The notes under the pieces: generated by a model
What the model was told of the DNA's origin: nothing
Database searches by the model: none
Seen by the model: only the letters and a program-made list of their open reading frames with translations
Translations under genes and position numbers: made by a program
Shown: positions 1-11,618 of the stretch, piece after piece
Layout: the number at the start of each line of letters is the position of its first letter
How positions within the stretch are numbered: position 1 is the first letter of the stretch
Assembly: GCA_947683625.1 (NCBI GenBank)
Contig: CANTUR010000055.1
Span: forward strand, 1,612,501 to 1,676,500
Direction: 5' to 3'
Source: Mallotus nudiflorus
Lineage: Eukaryota > Streptophyta > Magnoliopsida > Malpighiales > Euphorbiaceae
DNA length: 64,000 nt

Positions 1-123
1 AAAGTGTTCACATCAATACTTCTCACATGCCACAAGTTATATTGTGATTCGATTTCTCTAGCTCGAATTTTGATGTCACCATAATGAAATCCCAAATAAT
101 TTTAAATCATCTCTAATACCACT
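1..123 (-). mobile_element. Edge of a minus-strand Copia-type element: internal start and primer-binding site
   Basis: Read on the minus strand, 111-121 gives TGGTATTAGAG, close to the plant initiator-Met tRNA primer-binding consensus TGGTATCAGAG. It sits two bases inside the LTR-like block at 124-502. Positions 1-110 would then be the first internal bases of an element whose body lies to the left of this window. No coding sequence can be recognised in this short piece. PBS plus adjacent LTR is what I see; the superfamily assignment is inference. Confidence 0.5.
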
Positions 124-502
124 TGTTAGAAAATTTAGACTTACAAAAGTACATAAAAATTAAAAAATTATTTGAGATAATAATCAGACGTGACAAAAAT
201 AGAGAAAATACACCAATTTAACATGGTTAAGCCTACATCCACAAGCAAAGGAGAAGAGCAAATTCACCTAAAAAAAATCAATAATATAAGTAAATAATAT
301 GGAGATCAACCCTTAACATTTAAATCCAATTACACCCATATAAGCTCACCCAAATAGTTTCATCTTTAAAGAGATTAACATGTGTCTCATGAGATATCAA
401 AATGAGAAATCCAAGAGGTTATACCTAAAATATCATGTTGGCACCCGTACATCCAATGCATATAACTATAGTCCTATTTATATAGGAATATAATATCTTA
501 CA
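124..502 (-). repeat. 5' LTR of a minus-strand Copia-type retrotransposon
   Basis: In plus orientation the block starts TGTTAGAAAA next to a tRNA-Met-like PBS, and a plausible outer edge is the CTTACA at about 497-502, giving roughly 380 bp. The stretch at 205-275 has the look of the R/U5 part of plant Copia LTRs. The inner edge is well supported by the PBS; the outer edge is a guess because no second LTR is in the window. Confidence 0.45.
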
Positions 503-676
503 TAATCAATTATTTGCTTCAGCATGGGGAATAAGAACTTAATTCCTAAACAATAGTCTCTTTTAAACAAAAAATTTCTTAAATTGGTAACCAAGTATAT
601 TACCAATGCATTTAAACTTGAACAAATAATGTTATGAGTTAAAAAAAAAAATTCAAGACATTGTGTAATTTAATTA

Positions 677-839
677 TGTAAGTTCCATTCCCACATCGGA
701 GAGGAATGATGAATTTGATTGTATATAAGGGCCTAGTAAACTATTTTGTTGGTGTAGATGGGTTGTCCTTATGCCATGTTAAGAGACTCCCTCCCATCTC
801 AAGGTACTATCCCAAAGAAGGTCCAACCGGACTCTTACA
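677..839 (+). repeat. TRIM-like short LTR (163 bp)
   Basis: The block begins TGTAAG and ends CTTACA, a perfect 6-bp terminal inverted repeat of the TG...CA type, and is followed three bases later by a tRNA-Met-like PBS. It carries a CCCACATCGG motif and TATATAAG. That composition is typical of very short plant LTRs of TRIM elements. No second LTR is visible downstream; the sequence runs into a poly(A) tract (about 882-908). It is therefore probably a truncated element or half of a broken one. Confidence 0.5.
688..729 (+). promoter_or_regulatory. USE-like plus TATA promoter motif (plant snRNA type) inside the short LTR
   Basis: TTCCCACATCG at 688-698 matches the core of the plant upstream sequence element of U-snRNA genes (RTCCCACATCG) except at the first base. 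TATATAAG follows at 722-729, leaving 23 bp between them. That spacing resembles the Pol III (U6-type) arrangement rather than the longer Pol II one. No U6 or other snRNA sequence follows, so this is promoter-like DNA in a retroelement, not an snRNA gene. Confidence 0.4.
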
Positions 840-841
840 AA

Positions 842-853
842 TGGTATTATTGC
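842..853 (+). other. Primer-binding site of the TRIM-like element
   Basis: TGGTATTATTGC begins two bases after the CTTACA end of the short LTR and matches the first six bases of the tRNA-iMet PBS (TGGTATCAGAGC), with partial match after that. Position and sequence together support it; alone the match would be weak. Confidence 0.4.
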
Positions 854-3640
854 AAATGTAAGCCAAAAATGAACTAGTAAATCTAAAAAAAAAAAAAAAA
901 AAAAAAAACCAGTTCTAACCCTTTTTGTATTTATTAAAAGATTGAATATAAATGTAAAATAGCTAGCAGCCTACAATAGCCAGCCAATAAGCAAAAGTAC
1001 ATTGTTTTGTTTCGTTGCTTTTCTTGTATTTACATTCAAAGAAAACGGTCATCGTTACGCAATGGGTCATTAGGTCTTCTTTAGCAGAAAGTGAGATTGT
1101 GACCGAGCCTTAAGGAAGGAAGAAAGGGCATTGATAATAATTAACTAATCGTATGGTTAGTATCTCAAGAAATGGCTGAAAGTGATTTGATAGAAACACA
1201 TACATAAAACACACACCAAACACTTAACCTTTTCTCTTTGGCCAGCTGTTGCTCTCCTAACTTTTGGTCTACTTGGCTAAGCTCCATATTTGCTTCTTCC
1301 ATGCATAATAATAGACCATGCTTTCCCAGCTTCCACTTGTTTGGACTTTAGACCTATCTTTCTTTCTTTTTTTCACTTTTCCCCTTCTTGGTAAAATGGC
1401 AAATAACAACAAATGCCAAGAAATTATTGTGGACTTGTGATGTGGATTGTGTTTTTTGATAGCCTTTTTATTTTTCAAGTTCTAACTGGTAATCATTTTA
1501 ATGATTGTTATATATATATATTCTTATAATAATTTCATCAATCAATTATTAGCTTTATATATTCTTAAAAAAAATATCATTTAATTAATTTTACTATTTA
1601 AATAAATATATTATAGAAAAAAGTGTATTTATAAATTGAAATAAAAATTTTATTCTAAAACGTTAATTATTGTTGTTTCTTTTACGAAGCAAATCTAAAA
1701 TTTAATAATGTTTTTGTGCCAAGTAACGAGAGATAACATATATCTCAATTACTCTTCTTATAATTTACTCTTAAATTATGAGTGTATACAACTGTTAAAG
1801 GGTACAAATTATGTTGGTTTATCAGGAAGACAACTGCAATAGTAGTAATAATTAAAAAAAATGGATTAGTTTTAATGTGGATTAGGTAAAACTATAATTT
1901 AACCATAGGGGCGGCTAGAAAGGGTAAAAATCCAAAGGTTAAAAAAGAGACAGACAAAAATCACAACGTACCAAATAATAATGGGAGATATAAGTGGACA
2001 CGTGCACAGGTAAAAACATTATAAAAAAAAAAAGAAAGCACAGTGGTAAATATTATTTTAATCTTCGGAAACACAACATATTAAAATCATGTGAATGTCG
2101 GGAATTTTAGGATTGAGTCGGCGAAAGAGTTTGAACAAGCTGTCCTCTATTTCCCGTGCATCCCCTCTTCTCGAAGTGCTGCGTGGCTCCCCACCATTTT
2201 TCTTCCTTTAATGTTTGCCTCTGCCCTTGTACACATATTTATATTTCAAATTAAATGCAATGACATCTTACAATTTACCTAATATTATACATACCACACA
2301 TTTATTTATCTATAAATTCGAAAGTTTAAAGATAGAATGTAATAATAATAAAAAATTTATATTTAATTAAATAAAAATGATATTTATATTTTTTATATAT
2401 TATTAATTTAATTATTTATTTTCCATGTATAGACGAACGAATTTGATACCATCTCTTTCCAAATTTTTATGGTCAAGTGCACAGGTTGACCCCAAAAATT
2501 TACTAAATTAACATTCAGTATTACTTAACTTTTATTATATTCTATTTAAAACTTTTATTTAAAACCTATCTAAGCCCTATAATATATAAATCATAAGTAT
2601 TTATTAAATCAATACTAATATAAATATAAAAGTAACTTATATAAACTAAATAATGTTACATGAAAGAGAGAATATAATTAAAATTAAAATTTTCTAACTT
2701 TTTTTGTATTAATTTTTAATTTTATTTAAATTATTTTGAAGCTAACTTTAACATTTTATATGTTAAAAACTATTTAAAATTAAATTTCTATTCATTTTGA
2801 TATTGTATGAATTAAAAATAATAAAAAAATACAAATTAAAAGGTGAAAAAGATATAAAATAAAAGTTTAAAGTTAAATAAAAATTGAGAAACGGTATAGA
2901 TTAACAATGTAAAATTCAATAGTAAAACTATCCATTCAGCCAAATTGTTATTATCACCATTCTTTATAAGGATGCTAAGTGGAGGTAATATGCCCTTAAT
3001 TGTGTATAGGACGCTTAGCAAATGCCAAATGCTAGTGACCTAGGAGTTGCATTGCTTAATATTGGAGAGGAACTAAGCACATATGAGAAAGTGATGTGAT
3101 TTTTGGCTTATGAATCGCATATAGCATAGTTGAAGTAGGAGAAAATCTCAATCTATTAGAAGATTAACTATTAAGGATTTAAATTTTTATCAATTGAATT
3201 GCTAAAAACTTTAAAATAATTGTTAGTTGAGTATATGTAATTTTCTAAAAATATTTTATTATATTCAACTATCATTAAATTTTTAATTTATAAAAAAATA
3301 TATTCAAAAAATAGATTCATTAATTTTCATAATTTATACATTACAATCTCTATTGCACAAGCATATAAAATTTTAGGCTATAAAGGCTATTCTCATACAT
3401 ATACACTACAAAATACAACTACTAATACACTACACTCACGTTGACTATATTATTAACACTAAAATAATCACATGTTATCAGAAAACACAACATTTCATGT
3501 GAAAACTTACTATCAAAGGAGCTTATGTTAGTTATCATATGGGCCATTGTACTTGATAACCTACTAGCCACAAGAGACCCTTCTTGATATTTTCTTTTTT
3601 CTCTCTCTTTGTACAGTCTTTTACACTAAATATCTTAATT
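854..3640. other. AT-rich intergenic DNA, no gene seen
   Basis: Contains a poly(A) tract near 882-908 and many short A/T homopolymers. A somewhat less AT-rich patch around 2090-2230 has a 63-codon open frame with no recognisable motif or codon pattern, so it is not called. The DNA between 3000 and 3640 lies downstream of the protease gene and holds its putative poly(A) signal at the right end. Confidence 0.6.
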
Positions 3641-3643
3641 TAA

Positions 3644-3649
3644 TTTATT
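3644..3649 (-). terminator. Putative polyadenylation signal of the aspartyl protease gene
   Basis: TTTATT on the plus strand is AATAAA on the gene's strand, about 33 bp beyond the stop codon. Plant poly(A) signals are loose and other A/T-rich hexamers occur nearby, so its use is unproven. Confidence 0.35.
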
Positions 3650-3681
3650 TTCCTGGCCAGATGTCCTTTAATGAATCCACC

Positions 3682-5019
3682 TTATAATGATCTGCTGCAA
3701 TCGGCCTTACCGAGTCCTATTCTACGATTGGCTAGATCATACTCTACCCATAGATTTTGTTGATGAAAATTTCCAATTATATTACTTGCTGCTCCTAATA
3801 TTTCTGACCGTGCCATCCCAATACAATGGACCCCACCTCCAACATCAGCCAGTACCTTCTCTTTATCAATCACTATCTCTACTCCCTTCTCGAATTCCAA
3901 GACCATATTCCCTATCAACCGTCCGATCTCCATCGGATTTCCATCAAAACACATGTCGGCTACCCCGCTATACACGTATCCCTTCTTTAATTTTGGTCCT
4001 GCCAGTCTCACTACCTCTTCCCTTACCTTATTATACGCCTCATCCACCAAGTAAGTGAACTCGGAACCCGAATCAATTATTGTTTGACCCGCACCGCTCG
4101 GATCGGGTCTAAAAACCGTAGCAGCGATATTCAGTCTTTGGTTGCCAATTCTAATTCCTTGCATTGGAATTGTGTAAGCCAAAGGGTCCAAATTAGGCGA
4201 ACGTTGACTCTGAACAAAAGTCAAGAGATTAATATATTGAAATCCACCGGAATTCGGATTATCACCCAAGTAAAACGATCCGGTCGATGACAACCCGGAC
4301 CGCGATTGCCTTGTTGGTACGCAGTATGAGAATTTGGATATTTTTGCTTGAGAAGCAAATGAGCGCCGCCCAAAATTCATACCCAAAATACCCTTATCAT
4401 CAGTGGAAGCCTGAGCACAACCGAGGATCAAAGGAGGGGTGCTTTGGGAAGAAGAGAAAGTAATTTTTTCTCTGACGAGACTGCCCTCGGCGTACGTGCC
4501 ATCAGCGTAGAAATAAGAATAGTGGCATAAACGGTTCTGGTCACAGGTTGTGGGGAGGGTATAATCGGGAATTCGGGGCTTGCACAGGGGGTGATTACAG
4601 GGCAAAACAGAGAAAGAAGAGGAAAGAGAAGGATCAAACGACGTCGCGCGAGGTGGTTTCTTAGGAGCAGATTTTTTGTGGCATTGAATCCAAGAAAGTT
4701 GAGAACCAGTGTCTAAAACCATTTGCTGTGCCTGTGGAGGCGTCCCGATTGGTAGAGAAACGATCAAAGCCATTGAGTATTTGAAAGATGACCTGTAGGT
4801 GTAAGCTGAAGATTTGATTGATGGGTTTGGTTTGGTCCGCGAAACAAAAGAAGTGGATAAAGAAGGAGACGATGATCTTGCAGGTGAATCATAAGGGAGG
4901 GAATGGAGAGGAAAAGAGAAGGAAAAAGAAGTGGTATTGAGATGGGTTTTTTGTGGAGCGGAGAAGGGCAGAAAGGAGAAAAACAGAAAGACGAAGAGAA
5001 GCATGGTTGTTATAGCCAT
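3682..5019 (-). CDS. Secreted plant aspartyl protease (A1B, nepenthesin-like family)
   Basis: An intact, intronless frame of 445 residues. A hydrophobic N-terminus (MAITTMLLFVFLFFSF) should act as a signal peptide. The first catalytic motif is VLDTGSQLSW and the second IIDSGSEFTYL, giving the two Asp residues of a pepsin-fold enzyme. Between them are Cys-rich stretches (PCNHPLCKPR, TCDQNRLCHYSYFYADGTYAEG) that match the nepenthesin-type insert of the A1B family, and the C-terminus has IIGNFHQQNLWVEYDL. The protein resembles the Arabidopsis At1g66180/At5g37540 type from memory, unverified. It is expected to cleave peptides in the apoplast or secretory route; the substrate is unknown. A 52-codon in-frame N-terminal extension reaches an ATG at 5175, but a TATA box lies inside that extension at 5132-5139, so transcription should begin after it and the ATG at 5019 is preferred. 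It is the only intact host gene here. Confidence 0.93.
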   Translation of the reverse strand: MAITTMLLFVFLFFSFLPFSAPQKTHLNTTSFSFSFPLHSLPYDSPARSSSPSLSTSFVSRTKPNPSIKSSAYTYRSSFKYSMALIVSLPIGTPPQAQQMVLDTGSQLSWIQCHKKSAPKKPPRATSFDPSLSSSFSVLPCNHPLCKPRIPDYTLPTTCDQNRLCHYSYFYADGTYAEGSLVREKITFSSSQSTPPLILGCAQASTDDKGILGMNFGRRSFASQAKISKFSYCVPTRQSRSGLSSTGSFYLGDNPNSGGFQYINLLTFVQSQRSPNLDPLAYTIPMQGIRIGNQRLNIAATVFRPDPSGAGQTIIDSGSEFTYLVDEAYNKVREEVVRLAGPKLKKGYVYSGVADMCFDGNPMEIGRLIGNMVLEFEKGVEIVIDKEKVLADVGGGVHCIGMARSEILGAASNIIGNFHQQNLWVEYDLANRRIGLGKADCSRSL

Positions 5020-5131
5020 GGATTGTTGTTGTTGTTGGCGGGGGTGGTGGTGATGAACGGTTGTGTATAATGTAAATGGGAGTGGCAGAGTACAGTGGGT
5101 GGTGGGTTTTGGAGTTGGGGACTTGGGGTGG

Positions 5132-5139
5132 TATTTATA
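5132..5139 (-). promoter_or_regulatory. TATA box of the aspartyl protease gene
   Basis: The minus strand reads TATAAATA in a GC-richer context. A start site about 25-32 bp downstream would fall near 5100-5107 and give a 5' leader of roughly 85 nt before the ATG at 5019. The ATG at 5175 lies upstream of this box. Confidence 0.6.
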
Positions 5140-5184
5140 TGCCAAATTTGAAAGGTAAAGAGAGAGTACAGCCAAAAGAGGGAA

Positions 5185-5238
5185 AAATAAATAAATAAAT
5201 AAAAGAAGCGAAGAAGAAGAAGAAGAAGAAGAAGAAGA
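5185..5238. repeat. Microsatellites (AAAT)n and (AAG)n upstream of the protease gene
   Basis: A short run of AAAT units at 5185-5203 is followed by about nine AAG units at 5211-5238. On the gene's strand this is a CTT-rich tract, placed about 70 bp upstream of the TATA box. Such tracts are common in plant promoters and are length-variable; any regulatory role is conjecture. Confidence 0.75.
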
Positions 5239-7516
5239 GAAGAAAAGGTGGACGCGTTTTCTTAATTGTGCTGTTAGATGTCATGATGAAGAGAGGAGAG
5301 GTACTTTAATTGCAAACTTGGATTTGTTAATGTGTATTATTATTTATTACTATTGATATTTTATCTGCCTCAGAAAAAAATAATATTTGTTAAATTTATT
5401 GAAAAATAATTAAATTATAAAAAAATAATTAAATTAAATTATTATACATTTATTTAAATTATTTAATTTTAAATTGTCTAATATTAATTGAAAAAGTATC
5501 TGAGAAACATGGTACTTTAACTATATGTGTGTATATATATTACAAAAAAAATTTACATTAAGTTCACAGTTTTGTAATAGTACAAATATAATATTTAATA
5601 ATTAATTCAAGGTGTTCAAAATAATTTTTTAATACTATTTTTAATTGAATTTGTTTTTATAATGAAGGCTTCAATATTTTGTAGGGTTAGATTATCATTT
5701 GCCCCTCTATTTTGTATTTTTTAGAAATGCATAATTATAATCATATAGTAAATTAATAGTAATTTTGACATAAATTTTAATAATAATTAATATAATAATG
5801 AAAATTATTATCAAGCAGTTAGAGGTAAATAATATAATATATGTAAATAGAAGAAACACACAATAATTACTTTCTATATTAAAAATTTTGACAATTTTTT
5901 GGTCAGCTTACAATAAATTTCATAAAAAATTTGACAAAAAAGAGAGTAATCTAATACTTTAAAAAATAATGAAAAATATAATTTAAATGTTAGGTAATAA
6001 ATAGTATAATATATTGTATGGATTTATATGGAGTGAGTGGGTCTTTTAAAATATTATATTAATTAGGAGTAAGTACAAAAAAGTATCCTCTAATTAAACA
6101 CATTTTTACTTAAAGATTTATGATTTTTTTTTAACATTTAGATATATGTGATTTTATTTTTTAACATTTTAATTCCTTATAAATAAATATCGTCATTATT
6201 TTATAATAAAATTTTAATATAATACTTCCTCTAAATAATACAAATATTTTACACATGAATTACAATTAATATAACTACTTAGATACTTTTAAACGATTAC
6301 AATTTTATTTTAAAAGTTATTGTAAATTTATTTTAGTTGATTGAATGCTATACTACTTAACAAATAATTTTACTATTAAAAATTCATATTATTTTAATAT
6401 TATATCATATATTTTTAACATTATTACCGAGTTAAGTAATAAAATACAAGTAAAATCAAACTATATACCCTTAAATATTACAAAAAAAATATCACCACAC
6501 TACAAATGAAAAAAGCCTGATTACATAGTATTTTATTGTACTTTTTCCTATTAATTATGGACTGTGTATATGTGCTATATGAGTTAGCACACTTAAAAAC
6601 TCTCTATCTTCTTTCTTTTCTCTTCCTTCTCTTTACAAATTTCTTATTGAAATAGTATTTTTAAAATGGCCAAAATCACCTTTTTATTCTTCCTTGTTCT
6701 TGCTTTTTACTTGTATATTATAGATCTATGTTGGATTTATAATCTAGTGTTAAAAGTATCTCTTTTTTACTAAGGTTTTAGTTAATAAATTGTCTTTTGG
6801 TTTATAGGTTTAATAGATCAACACTTACATAAACTGTATAAAGGTGCTTCATCTCTACACAAAAAATAAATTTGCAAATGGATCTCAGTAGTTTAGGTTT
6901 GTAAGCTCGGTGTTAGCTTTCTTTTATTTGTTTTATTTTTTTTATTTTATTCTATTAACGGTCGTAGATATTGCAATCTCTTTAAGGCTAGATAGTTGTA
7001 ATCTTTTAGATCAGTCCTGATTTTATCCTATATTTCTACTTAGTTGTTTCAAGCATCTTTATTTGGTTCATTATCTTTTCTTAATGAATTGGAACAATGT
7101 ATATATATATATGAGTTAACACAATTATACAAAATTATTATGATTTTATTAAGGAATATGACGTAACTAAAAAAAATATAATGTAAAATATATATAAGAG
7201 ACAAATTGTTCAATGGTCGTCTTTCTTTTTCTTTCTATCAAACTTTTTAATTTTTTTTCTCTTTTATACAATTGATTAAAAGTTGAATTGTATGATTACT
7301 ATTTGTTTATATTTTATGGATTGTAATATCCTGTTCATACATCTTTTACGCTTTGCATAAAAAGATGAGAATGTATTCCACTATTGAGCTAACTAAAACA
7401 CCACATATAAAATTACTAAGATCATACATTAAAAAAATTGAAATATAATTTTTTTTATTAAACATGAAAAAGAAAACTGTTTACTGCAATAGTCCATGTT
7501 TTATCTTAATTATCTT

Positions 7517-7563
<47 letters not shown>

Positions 7564-10381
7564 TACTGAGCTTTAGAGTTATTAAACAAAAAATTTAATA
7601 AGTGTCTATCTTCATATTCGAATATTCATCCAAAAATTTAATGTATCAAATTCTTAAAAATCTTAATTTTTATTAAAAATAAAATATTTTTTTTATAATT
7701 TTTTAGTATTATTTTTTAATTAAAACATTATTATACATATTTTAATACAACATAAATTCTAAAAATTTATATATCATACATATTTTTTAATTTCAAATCA
7801 CTCAATCATTTTTTCTTAAACCATTAGAAATTATACTTTTAAAAATTTTCTTAATTATTATACATATTCTAATAGTAATTTAATAATTTCAAAATAAATT
7901 CTATTATATTTAAAAATTATAAAAGCAATAATAATTAAAGAAAATAAATTCTATTATATATTATATATTTTATTTTTAATTTATTTAGTTACCTTTTTCT
8001 TTTAATAAAAATTTTTATTTTTAAAATATATATGTTGTATTCAATATAAAACATTTTAATTATATTATATTTAAAATATCATGTTTTTTATTAGAAATTT
8101 TGTCTTTTGTTCTAATTAAAACATCAACCTCTTATTCAATTAAAAACACAATTTTCTTTTTATTCAGCGTAAGTAAAAATGTGTACCTTATAAATTATTT
8201 TCTATTTTTATTTTATTTTTTTAATTATTATTTTTACTATACATATTAAAAATATATATTTGTACTTTTAATAAAATATTATTAAATATAATTAGTATAA
8301 TAACTTTATAAATTTTCATTTTTATATTTAATTAATTTATAATTTTAAATTTATTAAAATTATTTAATAATTATATTAAAATATATATATTATTTAAAAT
8401 TCATGCAGTACGCAGATTCACTGCTAGTATGATATTAGTTTTCATACACAATAAAATTTAAAAATTTTAAATTTTATTTATTTTCACTTTTAAAATGTTT
8501 AGCTTGAAAAAATATAGTTATAATATGGTCTTGGGTTAATAGCTTGGGTCTAATTGTCTTCTTCAATCCAAATATTTCAAATATAAAAATTTACAATTAA
8601 TAGTAATATGTGAAATTAATTTATTACCATGTTTATTTAGTAGTAAGATGATTTTTTTTTAAAATGAAGTTTAAAATTCTAATTTCATCTCCTTAAAAAA
8701 AAATTTTCTAGTTTCATATATAAAAAATATTACATATAATGTTTGAGAGATATACATATATATTTTTTGATTAAATAAATAAATAGTCTCCATGCATAAG
8801 AGAGCCAATGAAACATGAAACACGCTACTTATTGATAAACATTGAATTATTTTTCTCACATTTAATATTTTCAAATAGAAAAGTTTGACATCATATTTTT
8901 TTAATTAAAATTTTGTAGAATTAAACTATTTTTTTTCAATTAAACTAAAATTATTATCACTTGACTGTTTTTATTTTTTGTTTCAACCATTTGTATTTAA
9001 AGTTTACGGATGTTAACAAACTCGATTTGATTTAGACAAAACAATTTAATTATTAATTTAATATAATTACATATAATATAATTTAAATACCACCGGCTAA
9101 TATAAGACATTAGATATAATTTTTTTTATATCTCAGATTTTTTTTCAATAAATTTCTTTGTTAAAAAAAAATGGAAATGACCCATACACAATATTATAAT
9201 TAAAGGTTATTCTCAAAAAAATTATTATAATGAAAGGTATACAAAACTTTTTGACTTGGTGCTAAACTAGGAATTGAAAATTATAAAAAATTTCCTTCCA
9301 TATATATATATAAAGAGGAAATTTTATTTTTAGGACCACTAAAATTATAAAAATGATTAGTGTTAAAGAGAGACCGTAGATTTTTACCACGTTTCGGATT
9401 GTGGTTTATGCGCGGTCCAAAAATGTGTCAAATCCTTTGGAAGAAGTTACTAGATCCTTTACAACAAATTTTTTAAATTGTTATTAACATTTTAAGTATG
9501 ACAATTTTTATTTATATATTTTAATGTCTACAAAGTATAACTATTATTTTAATTTTATATGTTGCGATTCGTTTTAAAAAATTATGATTTTTTTAGTTTT
9601 ATTTTAGGAAAAAAATAAGTATAGTAGAGATTATAATGACCCATGTGATGTTTTAATCAAAATATTTAAATGCTAATTATATACATTATTAATACAAGTA
9701 TTTAAAAAAATTATTTTTATATATGAAATTAAGTATCTTTAGTAGTAATTTTGTCCATAGAAATAAATATTTTAAGCAATAACCATTGAAATGGAGTTTA
9801 AAATGTCAATATATATATATATACATATTGAACTAATTTATTTTGAATAAAGTACAAGGAAATAACCACACTATATATACTAATATTTTACATAAAAAAA
9901 AGAAAAAGAAAAAAAGAAGAAGCTTGGAGTAGAATGAAAAAAAAGACTGCCCGGTGAAAAGGATTAAAAGTGGGGTGATAAGTAGCGGAGTTGGATCGTA
10001 TTGGACACTCAACGTACCCAGCTGGCCACCATAAAAATGGATATCACTCACTCCCAATCCCCAAAACACACCAACACCAACTCATAATAAGCTGTTGAAA
10101 TTTTACTTATTAGAATATGCAGAAAATTTCCATTTACTGTATTTTTTTTTTCAAAAATATTCTTGCGCAGTACACCCAAAACCACATTCTTGAGAATCTT
10201 GACTGTAGGTAGTACAATTTATAACTAATGCTTTGATTTGTTCTTTAAGAAAAATCTCTTTTTATTTTTTTTTCAATATCTTAATTTATATTTCATAAAA
10301 TGCCAAACCTAGATTTTGTATTATGATATTTAGTATAGTCCCCTCAATTTTTATTTATTTATTTATTTTACCAAAGGTGGT
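5239..10381. other. Very AT-rich intergenic DNA, no gene seen
   Basis: Five kilobases of A/T homopolymers and short TA runs without a credible coding frame. Short open frames at 8671-8874 and 9833-10069 (minus strand) have no motif and biased composition. A slightly GC-richer patch at 9945-10075 could be leader-like or old gene debris, but nothing identifies it. Confidence 0.6.
7522..7559. repeat. (TA)n microsatellite
   Basis: An uninterrupted run of about 19 TA units in AT-rich DNA. Confidence 0.95.
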
Positions 10382-10389
10382 ATTACAAC
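10382..10389. repeat. Left 8-bp target-site duplication of hAT element 1
   Basis: ATTACAAC immediately left of the terminal inverted repeat is repeated exactly at 11611-11618 to the right. Eight bases is the duplication length made by hAT transposases. Confidence 0.8.
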
Positions 10390-11610
10390 TAAGATTGTGC
10401 ACAAATTTTGAAAAATTCAAACCCTCTCTAAAATTTAAAATCTTCGTTGATCATTTAACTTTATCAGAACCAAATCGTAATCGATAATTTAATAAAATTA
10501 TATATATAAAATAGTATATACACATATAGATAATATATATTGTACACATATCTATATTTATAAATAATAATTAAGTTTATAATTATGTATTATAAATGAA
10601 ATTTAATATTATTTTAAAATTAATTATATAGTCAATTGAACTATTACTAATTGATCATTTAATAAATATTTTTATAGTATATATATATGTGTATGTATAT
10701 ATATGTATTTGTGCATATTTGTGTGTATATAAATGTGCAATAATATAATAAAATTTTAATATTATAAATAATTTTTTATAGTAAAATTGATAGCTATGTT
10801 CAAATTATTTTAATATAAATATTAAAATAAAATCTAAAAGTGAAATTTAATTAAAAATTTTAATATTATTAGTATAAAATATTTAATATAAAGTAAAACA
10901 ATAGTATATACTCATATAGATAGTATTTATTGTACACATATCTATATTTATAATTAATAATCAAGTTTATAATTATATGTTATAAATGAAATTTAATAAT
11001 ATTTTAAAATTAATTATACAGACAATTGAACAATTATTAATTGATCACTTAATATATATTTTTATGATGCGTGCATGTGTTTGTGCATATTTATGTGTGT
11101 ATATAAATGTGCAATAATATAATAAAATTTGAATATAGTAAAATTGGTAGCTATGTTCAAATTATTTTAATATGAATATTAAAATAAAACTTAAAAGTGA
11201 AACTTAATTAAAAATTTTAATATTATTAGGATAAAATATTTAATATAAAGTAAAAAATATATACTTTCTTATTTTTAATTTATTAGTTATTATTTTTAAT
11301 ATATAAATTAAGAATAAACTATACAATTTCATACGATAAATAAAAATAAAAATGATAATAATAGAAAAATATATCAATTTAAATTAGTTCTGTATTTGCT
11401 CAATTTCTTCACTTCAAATTGCTTCGAATTTAATTCTCCATTTATGTCATTTTTCTATTCTAAATTGCTCTGAAAATTCAGAGCAATTCGGAGTGAAAAA
11501 TTTTAATATTCAGTTTGGTTCTAGAAAACTAATTTTAAAATTTTCCAAAATTCAGTTCGGGTCTTGAGAATTGATATTTTCTAATTTGCTCTGATCCATG
11601 CACAACTCTA
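10390..11610. mobile_element. Non-autonomous hAT element 1 with internal tandem duplication
   Basis: The 1,221-bp unit has imperfect terminal inverted repeats: TAAGATTGTGCAC on the left and, read inward from the right, TAGAGTTGTGCAT. It is flanked by a perfect 8-bp duplication ATTACAAC. Both features are diagnostic for the hAT superfamily. No transposase frame exists inside, so it would have to be moved in trans. About 750 bp of its interior is a two-copy direct repeat with a period of 390 bp. The remainder is very AT-rich. Confidence 0.8.
10511..11256. repeat. 390-bp direct tandem duplication inside hAT element 1
   Basis: Copy 1 runs about 10511-10900 and copy 2 about 10901-11256. Shared landmarks in the same order include TTGTACACATATCTATATTT, TGTGCAATAATATAATAAAA and ATAGCTATGTTCAAATTATT or near-identical forms. 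The copies differ by scattered substitutions and small deletions in copy 2, so the duplication is not recent. Confidence 0.85.
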
Positions 11611-11618
11611 ATTACAAC
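11611..11618. repeat. Right 8-bp target-site duplication of hAT element 1
   Basis: ATTACAAC, identical to 10382-10389. Confidence 0.8.

Noticed and set aside
688..760. U6 or other snRNA gene downstream of the USE/TATA motif
   Set aside because: No snRNA sequence follows at the expected start; the motif lies in a short LTR.
842..853. tRNA-like matches at primer-binding sites (also 21761, 46579, 53612, 30571)
   Set aside because: These are complements of tRNA 3' ends used for priming, not tRNA genes; no cloverleaf is present around them.
3687..4058. 123-codon open frame on the plus strand
   Set aside because: Antisense shadow of the aspartyl protease gene; no motif of its own.
5019..5175. 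N-terminal extension of the protease frame to an upstream ATG
   Set aside because: A TATA box lies within it, it has low-complexity His/Gln runs, and the hydrophobic signal peptide begins at the internal Met.
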